64,000 bases of DNA from Catonia carolina (GCA_035578175.1 JAQMRL010000002.1:135956171-136020170); one strand, 5' to 3'. Numbered from the stretch's first letter, positions 1-12,208 are shown. The notes: generated from the sequence alone by a model not told the origin. A program made the numbers and translations.

Positions 1-327
1 AGGTGGTTTACAATTGCTTTCCTCACTGAGTTGAAAGAGTATGCTTATCAGCATACCAGGCCCTCTGAAAAGCACCCACTTTCCACCCTGCAAAATGACA
101 CCTTCGTTTCATTCACCACAGGGTCTAGCTTTATAGTGAAATTCATTACTCACAGAGGAGATAGCTCTAACTAGTGTCTTTTACACTTCTATCTTCTGTC
201 CTTAAATAGTTCAGTCATTTAGTAATTGGCTGAGTATCTGATAAGAAACAGAACTATTTTTTGTAGTCCTGGAACCAAAAGATCGAGTGCAATTCATTTA
301 ACACTCCACCTGCCCGTGTTATGGGCA
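1..327 (+). repeat. Family B dispersed repeat, copy 1 (cut by window start)
   Basis: It begins inside the family at AGGTGGTTTAC and carries the shared blocks CTGAAAAGCACC, CACAGGGTCTAGC, CAGAGGAGATAGC and AACACTCCACCTGCC. Without the left part the full length cannot be judged. Eleven further copies lie in this window. Confidence 0.85.
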
Positions 328-489
328 ATTTACATATGAATAATAAATACATATGATGAGTAATAGATCTAATACATATGAAAAAATAAAAACGTTAGAG
401 ATAAAAATATGTCAAATAAGTCTGACAAAATATTTTCAAGTTCTGGTGTATTTTTGTTTTTGTTTTAAGTCTGACTGTTTTGCAATTTC

Positions 490-609
490 TGCTAATACAG
501 ACTGTGGAGAATCTGTGATATATGAAAATGAGTGATGAAAAAATGCCAGACCTGACCGGGAATTGAACCCGGGACCCCGGCGTAAGCCAGTTGCGCTAAC
601 CTACGCCAT
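490..609 (-). repeat. tRNA-derived SINE fragment (family C)
   Basis: On the minus strand, CTACGCCGGGGTCCC and CGGGTTCAATTCCCGGTC form a pol III B-box and T-arm, after an A-box-like stretch. The flank (GACTGTGGAGAATC, GAGTGATGAAAAAATGCC) recurs at 24840-24960, which shows a dispersed element and not a single tRNA gene. No matching acceptor stem closes it. Confidence 0.65.
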
Positions 610-837
610 AATACTATATTATAATAATAAAAATTAATTATATGTAATACGAGTATATTAGTTGTAACATTTTTCAGAAGTTGGGATTACCATTAGCTTT
701 TCACACCCTTAAAATTTCTGTCAACAATTTCATAGGAGTTTGATTTTAACAGAAGGAATTTAAGGTAGACTTTAGAGATTTTTAATCCAATACAACCTAA
801 ACGCTTTAGAAAAAACGTACTCTAGTTCGGGTAGAAA
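610..837. other. Unassigned AT-rich sequence
   Basis: I see no gene, tRNA or repeat-family match here. Confidence 0.5.
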
Positions 838-1425
838 TCATTCTTTTTCTTCTTCTTCTTCTAAAGCGATATTCTCAGTGGATGTAGGGGATCATCATGG
901 TTCATCTAATCCTATCCATTGCAGATCAAAAAAGGTCCATTGAAGTGAAACAGTCCGTGTCTTAGTTTGTTGAGCCAGGATGTTCGTGTTCCACCAGGGC
1001 CCCTTCTCCTGTCAATTTTTCCTGCAGTGCCAACCTCAACAACTTCGTATACGTTTAACCTTAATTGATATAACCAAAGTAAAAGATTTTTCTCGTTTTG
1101 AAAGCGATCAGAATTTGCGACTCTTGCTATTCAATCCTCAGCAATATTTATTTCTTCGTTAATTCGATGGTTTATTCAGGAGGCCCTGACCATTTATTGG
1201 TAACAACACATTTTAAAGGCATCCAAGCGCTTAATAATATATTCTGTTTGGATCCATGCCTCAACTCCATCATACAAAAAAACATAACATCATTGGTGAA
1301 GAGTGTTAACCAGCTACCTCCACTTCAGGCCAAAATCTGGTTTTGTACAATTGGAAAAGGAAAATTTAGTCTATCTACTAGAAAAACTACCAACTTGAAT
1401 GAGTATCAAGACGCGTTTTTTTGAA
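838..1425 (-). pseudogene. LINE reverse transcriptase C-terminus, decayed
   Basis: The minus strand shows a broken match to the end of a non-LTR retrotransposon ORF2. A VEAWIQTEYIIKRLDAFKM block parallels the MEAWTLKKQHIKKIEAFEM block of the copy at 22829. After several stops comes RRRGPGGTRTSWLNKLR, then a GAA-type tail reading on the + strand as TTCTTCTTCTTC near 850. Several stops and frame changes mean it is dead. It belongs to the same LINE family as 22829-23638. Confidence 0.6.
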
Positions 1426-3133
1426 ACAATCTTTTTTGAGAAACTCCATGGAAACTAAACGAGTTTCATTCAGTTTTTCAGCTCTTCTGTAAAGTTTCAG
1501 GAAATGGAGTAAGCTGGCTAATTCTCTTCACCTAGATATAGGCTAATTTAATAATTATTCTTTTAATTGAAACTAATTTGTTATTTAGTTGTAATCCTCG
1601 TTTAGCTCCGTCGGGATTTTAAGATTTATTTTTTTATTTTTCTAAGAGTTATGAAGGTATCTGCTTCTATGGTACAAAGCCTGTAATCTTTGGGTTCCTG
1701 AGAGTGCTTTAATTAATTCAATCTTTTATAAATAAATTTTTTAAATTTGTGAGATAGAACGATAAAAGATACTGTAGTTACAGGTTAAATAAAATATTAT
1801 ATAACATAAATTATTTTATATAGACTTAAGAAAACTTTATATTTTTAGATCATAAATTAATGTAATTTCAATAAAATTATACCAAGTTTACTACTGTATT
1901 AATATGCTGTATTTCCATGAACTAGAAATAATTTCGCCTGAATTGACAAGTTTGTCATTTAAATAATTAGTTTTTACTAGTTGTACTTCATCTGCAAACA
2001 AATAGCTAATTCTATAATAAAAATAACTGTTCATTATGCATAACTGTTTTTATGCTATGCATAGATCTAGAATTGAATGCTACATAACACAGCTAGGTAG
2101 CTATACTCAGTCAAGGCAGGTAGGGTTACTGATAGCAAGGTTACACTGATCTTGTTTCTAATAAAACTTTCACCTCAATCATTTATGTATGTAAAATAGA
2201 TAAGACAAATTTATAAAAGTTATTATAGCTTAATAAAATAACAGGTGGACTAGTAAAGATCGAACTGGATGACAAAAAAACTATAGGGATTGTATTTTTA
2301 CACTGATCAGCATTATCGGTGTCCTTATTTCCTTTTGTTAATCTAATTTTTTATCCACGGAATGTGTCACCCAGATAATTTACTCCCTTTTCCCCCACCC
2401 CTTTAAACTAGCCCTGCAAGAGAAGACCTGTAGTCGTCAAAATTTCTGTTTTAGATTATCATTAAATTGCAGTCCTTGTGATAGCACCTTGGCTGCACAA
2501 TTTTATTTTACACCCTGTTGTCTTTAAGAAATAAATTTGGTCTAATCTGAAAATGAATATTCATTTACATTGGTCAACGAAGTAGATTAACGTTTTGAAC
2601 AAAAATTCACTGAGGAATAAATATTTAAATTGATGATTGACTAAGATCAATTGAAAAACTAAGCTTTTTAGAAGGCTTAGAAGTATTAGGCGTATGTATT
2701 TATTGAGGATATTCATCATTTTTAATCTTTTAGGCGAACTAATCGAAATGCAAATGCTTTAGGTTTTCTGCTTAACTTCTAACTCCTTGTGTAGTATTTC
2801 AGTCCTCTAGGTGATCAGTAAATTAGATAGTTAGCGATGAATAAGTGAGACAGTGAGAAATTTCCCATTAATATAATAATAGGCCTAAATAAATAATTAA
2901 AAGAAAATGAACTGGCATAATTTTTCACAATTAAGTTTATCCTCATATAACTTTTACCTAAAACATGTTAATTTACAGCTTTAGTGCTTGTATATACTAC
3001 TAAAAAGCTTTCTTTAAAATTTTAGCTAAAATTCACATGTTAAAAAACGTGTTTCAAAAACTTCATGTTTACCCACCATTAAAGTCTTCACGGTAATTAC
3101 ATAAAAACCCTAAAATATTAAAAGTTAAGTTAA
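1426..3133. other. Unassigned intergenic sequence
   Basis: AT-rich, with no ORF that looks coding and no match to the repeat families seen elsewhere in the window. Confidence 0.5.
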
Positions 3134-3444
3134 CCCTTTCAGTGCCAAAACAATATTTAAGAGTTTGATCTAAAGCCAGTTAATCTGAATTAGTGTGTAC
3201 AAAAAGTGCCAGCCCTTATTTCGACAACTTGCAGGCGTAAGCCTGCCATTGCCAACCAAAAACTCAACGTTACAGAAAAATAAAATTTCCTTTAAAAAAT
3301 TAATTTTATTATGTTCATAAAAAATAAATCGTTCTAACAATAAAAATATTCAAAAAGTTTTTTTAGTTTATTTAAAGTCGCATCGACAGCTTGGTAATTA
3401 CCAACTACTCTGGGTTTTGGTACCTGAACGGTGGTTTTAACGTG
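3134..3444. mobile_element. Possible TTAA-flanked piggyBac-like MITE
   Basis: TTAA at 3130-3133 and at 3445-3448 bracket 311 bp. The left end reads CCCTTTCAGTGCCAAAAC. The inverted right end starts CACGTTAAAACCACC, so the inverted repeats match only weakly. The start TTAACnCnTTCAGTGC is similar to TTAACACATTCAGTGC at 16086. No coding capacity. Confidence 0.35.
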
Positions 3445-3463
3445 TTAAAATTTTAGATATACA

Positions 3464-5688
3464 TAAATTCACATGGAGCGCAAGAGGTTGTAGGTCTATC
3501 ATAGATTACATCATTGTAAATCAAAGATTGGCTGCTCATGTAAGAGATGTCCGAGTTTTCAGAGGAATAGATCTGTACACAGATCACTTTTTGCTAGTGG
3601 GGAAGATAGAACTGCATTATCGATGGAAAAAGAAGCCCAACAGTTATACAAGCCAGAGGTCAGAGGACAAGGATTTCAAAGTATCACTACTGAGAGATGA
3701 AAGTATAAAGTACCTCTATCAACAGCGACTTATGAACAGGCTTGTGACTGTACCTACCTCGGATGATATTGAAATAGATTGGAAAAATATATCCAGTGCA
3801 ATTAAAATAAGTGCCATGGAGGCCCTTGGTACAAGAAAGAAAAATTATAGGAAGAAGGGCTTAAGAATATGGAATGAGCAAACAGAAAAAGTTGTGAAAG
3901 AAAAACAGAGATTATACAAAATCTATTTGAATGATCCTTCTGAAGAGAATAAAACATCTTATAACAGAGCCAGAAATTTAGCAAAGCAACTTATAAGAAG
4001 GGCACATCAGGAATCATGGGAAAGATATATAACCACTGTTGAGGAAGATATCCATGGCAGACAGGAACTGGCCTACAAGTTTATGAAGATGATGCAGAAA
4101 GAAAATAGAGAACTTGCAAATATAAGCTGTGTAGGTGAACGGGAATGGATAGAACACTATAAAAATTTATGGTATGATTCCGCAGCCGGAGATAAACACA
4201 CAGATGCTACACAATGCCACTCTTGTCAAGTAGACCAGCTCACTATGATGGAGCTTCAAGTTGCAATTAAAGCCTCTAAAAATCGAAAAGCAGCAGGACT
4301 CAACGGTGTGAATATGGAGCTTCTAAAATATGGAGGATTAGTGCTGCACTTACGGCTCTTGCATTTATTTAACATTTGTTGGAAAAATCATACAGCGCCA
4401 CAAGAATGGATGGTGTCAAAAGTGGTCTCTATTTTCAAAAAAGGAGATCGATCAAACCCAGGAAACTACAGAGGAATAAGTCTTCTGGATACAACATACA
4501 AATTATATGCTTTCATCCTCTCTAGAAGATTACAGGCAATAACAGAGTCTCTTTTACAGGAGAACCAGATGGGTTTCAGAAGAGGGAGATCCTGTATTGA
4601 TGCGGTGTTCACTTTAAAAATGATAATAGAAAAACGCAGAGAGTATAATAGTGAAACACACATGGCCTTTGTAGACTGGGAGAAGGCATTTGATAATGTC
4701 GATAGAGAGCTACTTTGGAGCATAATGTTGAGAAATGGATGTCCCTTGCATTTGATAGACAGTATAAAAACTTTATATGGGAACACAACAATAAAAATAG
4801 CAGTGGGGGCCGGAAAATTGACAGATGAAATAGCTACAAATAAAGGAGTCAAACAAGGTTGTCCAATTTCACCTGCTTTATTTAGTATATATGTCACCGA
4901 GCTTATGTCTATGTGGCAGCATGAAGTAGACAAGGGGATCGCTCTTACCCGCAATACTTATATGAACTATTTATTATTTGCTGACGACACTGTGATTATA
5001 CAGGAATCCGAGGACAAGCTGCAAATGGCAGTGCATAAGCTCTTCATAATTGGCAAACATTTTAATATGAAAATTTCTGCAGGCAAATCAAAAATTATGG
5101 CTTTCCATGGAAAATGGCCTACAAGGTCTAAAATAGTGATTGGAAGCAAGCGTTTGGAGCAAGTAGCTAATTTTAAATACTTGGGATGCGATGTTACGTA
5201 TGATTATGACCATGATGTGCATCAAAAAGTAACTAGGTTCAACATGGTATGTGGTGCAATAAGTCGATCTCTCAAGAATAGAGCCAGGAAAACACATTGC
5301 TAAAGTTTTATAAAGTAATGGCGATCCCAACTTTGGCTTATGGAAGTGAGGCATGGGTGCTGACGAGAAAACAGGAATCAAGAATCCAGTCAGCGGAAAT
5401 GCGATTTCTAAGGCAAGTTAAGGGCTGCACAAGAGAGGATCGCATTCGTAATGAAGTAATAAGGAATGAATGCGGTGCCCAACCATTGTTGAACACTATA
5501 AGGACATACAAAGAAAAGTGGTCAGAGCATGTGTTAAGAATGTCCCAAGATCGCCTTCCATTAAATGCATTGATCCATAATCCGACAGGTAAAAGATGTA
5601 TTGGTAGACCGAGGAAGAGATGGACGCCGGAACAGGCTAACGCACAGCCTAATCCATGAATACCTAATCCAAGACGACGACGACGACG
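3464..5688 (+). mobile_element. 5'-truncated LINE with (GAC)n tail
   Basis: The element starts inside the endonuclease domain, keeps a near-complete reverse transcriptase, and ends in a GACGACGACGACGACGA tract at 5672-5688. A minus-strand tRNA-type SINE abuts it. The relative at 11170-11940 on the other strand also ends in a short trinucleotide tail (GAA/GAT). The clade cannot be fixed by eye. The tail and the EN-RT layout fit the RTE/CR1/Jockey side of the LINE tree. Confidence 0.85.
3471..5659 (+). pseudogene. LINE endonuclease (end) plus reverse transcriptase
   Basis: The frame from 3471 reads into SIIDYIIVNQR and then TDHFLLVGKIEL, the C-terminal end of an APE-type endonuclease. The RT follows with NYRGISLLDTTYK, QMGFRRGRSCIDA, AFVDWEKAFDNVDR, GVKQGCPISPALF, the catalytic YLLFADDTVII, and NFKYLGCDVTYD. 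A stop at 5301-5303 interrupts it. The thumb continues in another frame from 5297 with LAYGSEAWVLTRKQ and GRPRKRW. About 600 codons of the main frame are intact, so the copy is fairly young but not functional. Confidence 0.85.
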
Positions 5689-5690
5689 AA

Positions 5691-5770
5691 AATTTCCAGA
5701 CCTTAGCCGGGAATCAAACCTGAGACTTTTCGCTATGTAGGCTAGCGCGCTAGTCACTACGCCATGGAGG
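5691..5770 (-). repeat. tRNA-derived SINE head (family C)
   Basis: The minus strand reads CCATGGCGTAGTGACTAGCG, an A-box-like stretch, then a B-box in AGGTTTGATTCCCGGC. The match to the head at 7174 (CTCCGTGGTGTAGTGG) is clear. It lies directly after the LINE tail. Confidence 0.6.
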
Positions 5771-6379
5771 TGGTTTCAAAATCATTATTCCATTAATTTT
5801 TGTTAAAAATGTTTTTTGTAAATGTTCGGTTATCCGGACGTTGGCACCTTATGCATAACTTACAAATATTAATACAAAAATTAATAACTCATACGCATAC
5901 TTTCATTGGCATAATTATTTCTTTCCTTTTTCCTTTTTTATAGTTGACTGCTTCATACTTAGCCAATTTACCGTGGTTTACCGCACTTTTTTGGAGTCTT
6001 ATTATTGCTACAATACGCCTGGGCCTAAATTGTGGTCGATTAACCGCAGTCCATGAATTAAACTCACATTATAAGCCTACGTTGTACTTTTTAAATGTTA
6101 TAGGCTACTGACTCGTACTACTGAATAAAACAACTAACTACCAATGAATGTTATTCGAAGTTACTGTCACCGCAGTGTCCACAATTCTTGTAACCCGTAG
6201 CTACAATTTTTATGAATTTTTGGGATGACAATTTATACATGACAGGGAAACTTGGGTTCTTACAAGGAGAAAGACAAAGCATTTGGAAGCTGCAGAGATA
6301 CGTTCTCTACAAAAGATCAAAGGTTGGAAAAGGGCGTTCAGAATACGATATTTTGTATAAAAAAAAAGATGTTGAAGCA
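5771..6379. other. Unassigned intergenic sequence
   Basis: The 75-residue frame at 6212-6439 runs into a GTT microsatellite and family B, so I do not treat it as a gene. Nothing else is recognised. Confidence 0.5.
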
Positions 6380-6790
6380 TTTGTTGTTGTTGTTGTTGTT
6401 GATAAGGTCATCGGCCGAAAGGCTAGTTTAAATTTCTAGAGGGTTTACTAAGTTAAACGAGTAGTGTGGTAGTTTACAAAGCCTTCCTCACTAAGTGGAA
6501 AAGTTGCTTATCAGCATGCCTGACCCTCTGAAAAGCATCTACTTTCCACCCTGCAAATGACACCTTCACTTCATTCAGCACAAAGTTTGGCTGCATAATG
6601 ATGAAATTCATTACTCTCAGAGGAGATAACTGTTACTAGTGCCTTTTATACCACTATCTCTTCTGTTCTAAAATGCTTCAGTCATGTAATTGGCTGGCCA
6701 CGTGATAAGAGACAGAACAATATTTTTTGTAGCCTTGGAACTAGCAGATCGAGTGCAAATAATTTAACACTACACCTGCCTGTTATGGGT
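6380..6790 (+). repeat. Family B dispersed repeat, copy 2
   Basis: It starts with a (TTG)n tract at 6381-6400 followed by AAGGTCATCGGCCGAAAGGC. The common blocks follow in order to CACCTGCCTGTTATGGG. In the opposite sense the (GTT)n is an (AAC)n tail, which suggests a retroposon whose true 3' end is on the left. Confidence 0.85.
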
Positions 6791-7173
6791 ATTTTCTGTA
6801 GTAAAAATATAATTAAGGATCATTTTATTTCAGCAAGGAAACTAGCCCTGACAACCGGGCTTACTAGACTTAACAAGGTTTTAAACGCCTAAATTTTTTT
6901 AGTATGGGATGGTTTTACTGATACCCAAAACTGGACCCCACAGGTCCATACTGGTCTTAAGACTGCCATATATATGATCATTTTCTTTGAGATACCAACT
7001 TTTTAACATTTGTCCAGTAGTCTTTTTAACTCATAAAACCGCATTTTAATATTGTGGCTTGTTTTCGTTATTTGGGTATTTTTTTAGGTACTTATTTTGA
7101 CATGTGAAAAATCATCTCAGCTTTTAAACGCTTTTTAACTAATAAACCATTAGGCTTATATTAATTTCAATGA
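6791..7173. other. Unassigned intergenic sequence
   Basis: AT-rich with no gene or known family. A TATA-rich stretch near 6965-6985 has no visible role. Confidence 0.45.
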
Positions 7174-7260
7174 CTACCTCCGTGGTGTAGTGGTTAGTAC
7201 GCTAACCTACGAAGCGGAAGGTCCCGGGTTTGAATCCCAGCTAGGATTTGAAAATTTTTA
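7174..7260 (+). repeat. tRNA-derived SINE head (family C)
   Basis: CTCCGTGGTGTAGTGGTTAG is an A-box region and GGTCCCGGGTTTGAATCCC a B-box. The sequence after the T-arm (AGCTAGGATTTGAAAA) does not pair with the 5' end, so this is not a complete tRNA gene. Confidence 0.6.
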
Positions 7261-8355
7261 TATAAATTTAAAACTACCGTTGAAAAAATTAAATTTATTT
7301 AATTTTATAGTTCAGTTATAACTACCTATAATTTTCTTACTGGTTAATTACGTTCAAGGAAATTAGGCCTAAGTTTTGAACAGAGATGCGCAAACTAAAA
7401 ATCTTAACTTGATACTCAGATTTTTTTGTGGCTTCCCTCTAACAAGATGGTAAGAAGTTTAGTTCAACGAATTATTGTAAAATAATAAAATTATTTATTT
7501 TTTATTAAAAGAAGATATAGCAACTCACCCAATACTACAGTGGCAGCATGGCCGGTAAAGTAACAGTTCAGTAAGGGTTTCCTCTTAAAAATAGATTAAT
7601 TCAAGGCACTATATTTCAACACATTTAATACATCAGTTCAATAACTTGTTATCACTAACAATGGAAATAAAAAATATTGTATGTAGTTCACAATAATCGT
7701 ACGAAACACTTCCAGTAGAGTCTTTTGATACTAATAAATCAATTGAACAGAGAACGCTCGGCGTGTGACTGCCAATAAAAGTTGTAGGATGAAGGGGAGA
7801 GTGTTTAAAACGTGAAGGTAAAGCAGATAGAGTATAAAAGAAGAGGGGCACAACGACAGTGCAACGGTAGACCGCTTTCTCCAACAACTTTGATGACTGA
7901 CGCAACATAACCACACACCACTCTTCGTTACAGACCTTGGACCAACGAAAGAATATACAGTACATGGAATGACCTTACCCCACTCATATCACAAAATATT
8001 AAGCAGTATAGTCAATTTTTAAGGTGCGGGATGACTGGGTGCTATGGTGGGACGGACGCGTTGAAGAAACGGTTTACTCGTCTCTGTATCTTTAGTTACA
8101 ATGATGTTCTTCTCTGTGAATATTCTTGTCATTTGACAAGAAGCCATCCTACCGGTTGCATTAAGTACCTATTTATGATTTCTGCTGTTATATTAGTGAC
8201 AATGGTACAGCTCTTTCTCTACAGTAGTAATCAATAGCAGAGGAGGAAAATACTGTAGCCTATTGTAACATTTAAACCTAGGTTCATTCGGGATCTGGGT
8301 GTGTTAAATAATAAACAAACTTACTTTAAACGTAAGTTATATAAATTAATTATTT
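7261..8355. other. Unassigned intergenic sequence with a 110-codon minus-strand frame
   Basis: A minus-strand frame at 7633-7965 reads through 110 codons (FRWSKVCNEEWCVVMLRQS and onward) without any domain I recognise. Another minus frame overlaps it. In 1.1 kb of sequence this length could occur by chance. I do not call a gene. Confidence 0.4.
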
Positions 8356-8743
8356 GCCTCCGTAGCGTTAGCGTGGTTTGCGCATTGGCTTGCCACGCGG
8401 AGATCCCGGGTTCGATTCCCGGCCAGGGTCTGGAAATTTTTACGTGTCGAAACCCACTTTCGGAGACGAAGGTTCCTGGTAGTAAAGGAAGGTTCCTAGT
8501 AAAGGTAGTTACTGTTAAACGGATTTGAATGCTAGACAACGGTTACCGGTGTAGGCTACTTTGATGGTTGGGGTTCAATTAATCATACTCTCTCTGGAAT
8601 GGTCGGCCTGGGTCTGTACAAGACTACATCTCATTTACACGTCATACACATCATCTTTATCTCATTGGGTCATGGGGTTGCTTATTCTTCTGAATTGAAC
8701 AGATTGCAACGAACACAAATTAGGAATAAAAAAAATAAATAAA
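8356..8743 (+). repeat. tRNA-derived SINE with body and A-rich tail (family C)
   Basis: The head GCCTCCGTAGCGTTAGCGTG and the B-box ATCCCGGGTTCGATTCCC are followed by a ~290-bp body that ends in AATAAAAAAAATAAATAAAT. This is the longest family C-type copy here. A nearby downstream stretch (8757-8815, CCGCTAATGACAAAGC) resembles the alternative tail of the SINE at 55225. Confidence 0.65.
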
Positions 8744-8756
8744 TCCCACTGGTAAT

Positions 8757-8815
8757 GTTGCATAATCCACCGTAGCCGCTAATGACAAAGCAATTGATGC
8801 GACTTTAAAATAAAT
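8757..8815 (+). repeat. Isolated SINE tail fragment
   Basis: CCGTAGCCGCTAATGACAAA and the following TTGATGCGAC parallel CGCCGCTAATGACCGTTGC and TTGATGTGATG at 55360-55400, where they form the tail of a family A-type SINE. No tRNA head is attached. Confidence 0.4.
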
Positions 8816-8840
8816 TAATTTAAAAAAATTATTATTACAG

Positions 8841-9313
8841 TATTTATTTGGAACTGCTAAGACATCCGTAATTTCAAAAATCCAACGATTTAAGTCAACA
8901 TTTTTACAACAAATTACAAATTCTCCCTTTTACGTTACCAATGACTGCTTGCACAATAACCTCAAAATTCCATACGTAAACGACTTATTTCGTAAAATTT
9001 ACACAAGATTGCGTAAGAAATTATCTCATCATAGCAACGAACTTGTACGCAAACTTTAACTACCATACCTTCCTAGAAATCCCCGCAGACGTCTACGCCG
9101 ACGATGGAGTAGGGGCATTATTTAGTAATAAGTAATTTCCGTTAGTACACAAAATTAAGTAATCCGTTGACAGAAAATTTCCAGCTGGGGCCCACTATTT
9201 AGTGGTGACGTCCTCTAAGTCTTAAAGCGCTTTTTATCTCATTTAATAATCATCTCATTCACTCATTGTTTTTATGTATAGAGTGATTTTTCCTAATAAA
9301 ATAAAAAAAAAAA
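8841..9313 (+). mobile_element. Jockey-clade LINE 3' end
   Basis: The frame from 8841 reads LFGTAKTSVISKIQRFKS, then NSPFYVTNDCLHNNLKIPYV, the typical Jockey RT C-terminus (LWG-type, then P(W/F)Yv.n..lh.dL.IP.V). After an internal TAA it ends with RNPRRRLRRRWSRGII. A 3' UTR and an A-rich end (9298-9313) follow. It is heavily 5'-truncated. The copy at 17340-17786 on the other strand is related. Confidence 0.8.
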
Positions 9314-10029
9314 TTATTTATTTACACATTAATAATTACAAAATTAATGATTAAACTTATCTTACTAACAAAACAAAATTAGATTACATAAATTAAATCA
9401 ATTACAAAACTTAAACTTAAACTAAACTTGACTAAAAATATAATACTGTCCTTTAGAAATCAAAAAAAACCTATTAACCAGTCCACAATCACTAGTTACC
9501 ACCCGTACACACACTATTAACGTACTTCGAAACCGGTCCCGTTACGAAACTATTTCGAACGGTCCAACAGCACTTATCATTCACAATTCAATTACTGACT
9601 GCCTGATTACAAAGGTCGCTAACTGTTTTTATAGGCCTACCTGCGGTTTGATAGATTCCAAAAGAAACGAGGCCTTTTAACAAATCTCAGCTATTCTCTA
9701 AAATAAAATATAAAAACAAACATTTCTACAACCTTCGATTTCCTACAAAACCATTCAAAACTTCTCATTCATCGCAATTCTTTATCCTTGTTCAACACAC
9801 TCCACCCGAAACAATACACTATTCTGACAATAAACAATCCATCAAATTATTTGTTGAATAATGTTACATAATCAAACTGTGAATGTAAATATGTAGTCCT
9901 ACTCTTAGATTACTGCATTTTGGAGGAATTGTAACCGATAGGTTTTGGTAAACTCTAAGAACTTTTTTAATAACAATAATAGTAATTAATTGGGTGATGT
10001 TGCCTACAAAATCTTTGGTTTTTGCGTAG
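9314..10029. other. Unassigned intergenic sequence
   Basis: No gene, and no match to the repeat families listed. The minus-strand 79-codon frame at 9864-10103 overlaps a tRNA-type SINE and is not supported as coding. Confidence 0.45.
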
Positions 10030-10130
10030 GTAATGATAAAAGGTAATAAAATGATGAAAGAATGCCAGGAAATCGAACCTTGGACCTCTGACATAGAAAC
10101 CAACTTTTTTTGATAACTAAACCAACCGGT
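10030..10130 (-). repeat. tRNA-derived SINE fragment (family C), decayed
   Basis: AATGATGAAAGAATGCCAGG followed by AAATCGAACCTTGGACC matches the layout at 540 and 24885 (GATGAAAAAATGCCAGAC). The B-box is still readable on the minus strand; the A-box half is worn. Confidence 0.5.
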
Positions 10131-10824
10131 AAATTAATATGATAATTGAAACTACAAGTGTTACATGTTACACGAACACTCCATCTTACTCTTATCTTGA
10201 ATGGGCTCGGTCAATTCTTAGCAAAGTCTTAATCTTCACTAGATTTGTTTACTTGCTTGTTTGATTTTGTACAAAAGCTGAACGTGCTAATCTCTGTTTG
10301 ATTATAGATCCAGTATTGTTGAAAATTAGTTTCCTTAGATCATTTAGGAAAATTTTGTTTTGTTCTTTTGTTCAGATATCTATAAAAAATTGTTAATCAT
10401 TAAAATATCTTACATCAAGTTTAATTAAAATTTATTTACTTAACTTAATTCCGATTTAATTTACTTTTAAATAGCTTAAAATATTTTAGTAAAAGTATAG
10501 GCTACTTACTTGGCATGTTATGGTAACTTGGTCAGATTTATGAATGTAAGTATAGGCCTATATAGGCCTACTACTAAATAATTCTTGCAGAATAGTGCTT
10601 CGTATATACGACAATCTTGCTCTACCTGGCCGTACCTTTATGATTTAGTAAACACTTCATCCGTCACCTTTAATAATTATACAATCACAATTTTTTCTAG
10701 CAATAATTTAAAGATAAATAATAAGCAATGAACACTTTTATTCTTATTGATTTGGAATTGTAAAACCAAATATTTCCTTACCTTTTAAAATGGGAACTTG
10801 ACATGATTTCAAGTATGAAATGAT
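10131..10824. other. Unassigned intergenic sequence
   Basis: Nothing gene-like. It contains two adjacent copies of the palindromic 8-mer TAGGCCTA near 10550-10575, a word that recurs through the first 28 kb. Confidence 0.45.
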
Positions 10825-11091
10825 TGAAGTAGAGATGTAAAAGACACTAGTCAGAGTGATCTGCTCTGAGAGTAATAAATTTTATTATACAGCCAAATTC
10901 TGTGGTGAATGAAGTGAAGGTGACATTTAAAGGGAGGAAAGTAGGTGCTTTTCGTAGGGCCTGGCATGCTGATAAGCATACTCTTTCAACTCATTGAATA
11001 AGGCTTTAGTAAACCACCTCACTCCTCGTTTTTACTTGGCAAAACTTCTGAAGGTTCAAACCAGCCTTTCGGCTGTTGACCTAAACAACAA
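10825..11091 (-). repeat. Family B dispersed repeat, partial copy
   Basis: It is reversed relative to copy 1. It runs from GTAGAGATGTAAAAGACAC to GGTTCAAACCAGCCTTTCGG and ends CTAAACAACAAA. The outer part (the CACCTGTCTGTTATGGG side) is missing. Confidence 0.85.
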
Positions 11092-11169
11092 ATACTTAAC
11101 GTATGATCTATAAAAATTAAATTTACAAGTTTAGATTTTATTTTAACGCCATTAAGAAAAATAACACTA

Positions 11170-11940
11170 TTAATTCATCATCATCGTCTTCTTCTTCTTC
11201 TTCTTCCAACCAAGGATAAGACCGCAGCCTGTTCCGAACTCACAAACTATATAATCTATCTCCATCTTCTCCTAGGGTATCGACATTCCTTTTACCTTCT
11301 GGAGCATACCTGTGTGCCTGCTTAGGTATCTTGTGATCTGACATCCTTGCCATGTGCTGTCTCCAACTTTGGCGATAATCCTTTATCTTTTCGTTCAAGT
11401 TGTAAATACCCAATTCTGAACTGATTTCCTCATTCCTTATTCTGTCCAAGCGTGTACATCCCTTAGTTCGTCGAAGAAATCTCATCTCTGCTGTCTGGAT
11501 TCTACGATCTTGGGTTTTTGTTGTTGTCCACGCCTCACTTGCGTACAGAATAACTGGAGCTGCCAAAAACTTTGTAGAACTTAAGCTTTGTAACCTTTCT
11601 CGCTCTATTTACCAAAGTTCTGCTTATAGTTCCGAATATCCTCTGAAATTGGCTTAATTTCTATTCTATATCAAAATCAGAATCAAATCCAACATTACAC
11701 CCTAAATAACGAAAGTGAGATACTCTCTTCATACCGGTATTATCCACAAATATTTTCGAACAAATAGGATATTTTCCCTTAAAAGCCATTATTTTGGTTT
11801 TATCAATAGAAATTTTTAAGCCAAAATCTTTACACAGTTTGTGTAACACATGGACCAACCGCCGAAGATCATCTCCTGTCTCCTGCACAATCCACACGTC
11901 ATACGCAAATAAAAGTGCATTCAAATAACTACTGTCATTT
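11170..11940 (-). pseudogene. LINE reverse transcriptase C-terminal half, decayed
   Basis: In minus-strand order: a worn catalytic box (ALLFAYDVWIV in place of FADD), KISIDKTKIMAFKGKYP, FRYLGCNVGFDSDFDIE, then in a second frame APVILYASEAWTTTKTQDRR and RTKGCTRLDRIRNEE. It ends near YPWLEEEEEE in a trinucleotide tail. It is close in pattern to the LINE at 3464-5688 and lacks the catalytic Asp pair. Confidence 0.8.
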
Positions 11941-12117
11941 AATTTAATACTAGGACTAACTCGGGTTTACACAACACACACAATAATTGATAATATAATC
12001 AATGTCAATATTATATAATGTACGTGATAGACTACACCCATACTAATTCATCATTCAACGTAAAAAAACATTTAAAATATTTTAAAGCATTTTTTGTGAA
12101 AAATTAGGTTTGGATTC

Positions 12118-12208
12118 TTGTTACCTCCATATAACGAATAGGCTACCTCGATTTAACAAATTTTTTCTGGGATTCTAGATTTCGTTATATCGAGGTTCAA
12201 TTGTATAA
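12118..12208. mobile_element. Possible pogo-like TIR remnant
   Basis: On the minus strand from 12208 it reads CAATTGAACCTCGATATAAC, next to a TA, a pattern typical of pogo/Tigger ends. The inner part echoes the same words in the other direction (CCATATAACGAATAGG, CCTCGATTTAAC). No partner end or ORF was found. Confidence 0.35.

Noticed and set aside
4466..4954. 162-codon minus-strand ORF
   Set aside because: Shadow of the intact LINE reverse transcriptase on the + strand.
7633..7965. 110-codon minus-strand ORF in an otherwise empty region
   Set aside because: No domain, no repeat match and no supporting signals. A frame of this size is expected by chance in a window of this length.
8356..8430. 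Possible functional tRNA gene
   Set aside because: A- and B-boxes are present but the acceptor stem does not close, and the head is followed by a SINE body with an A-rich tail.
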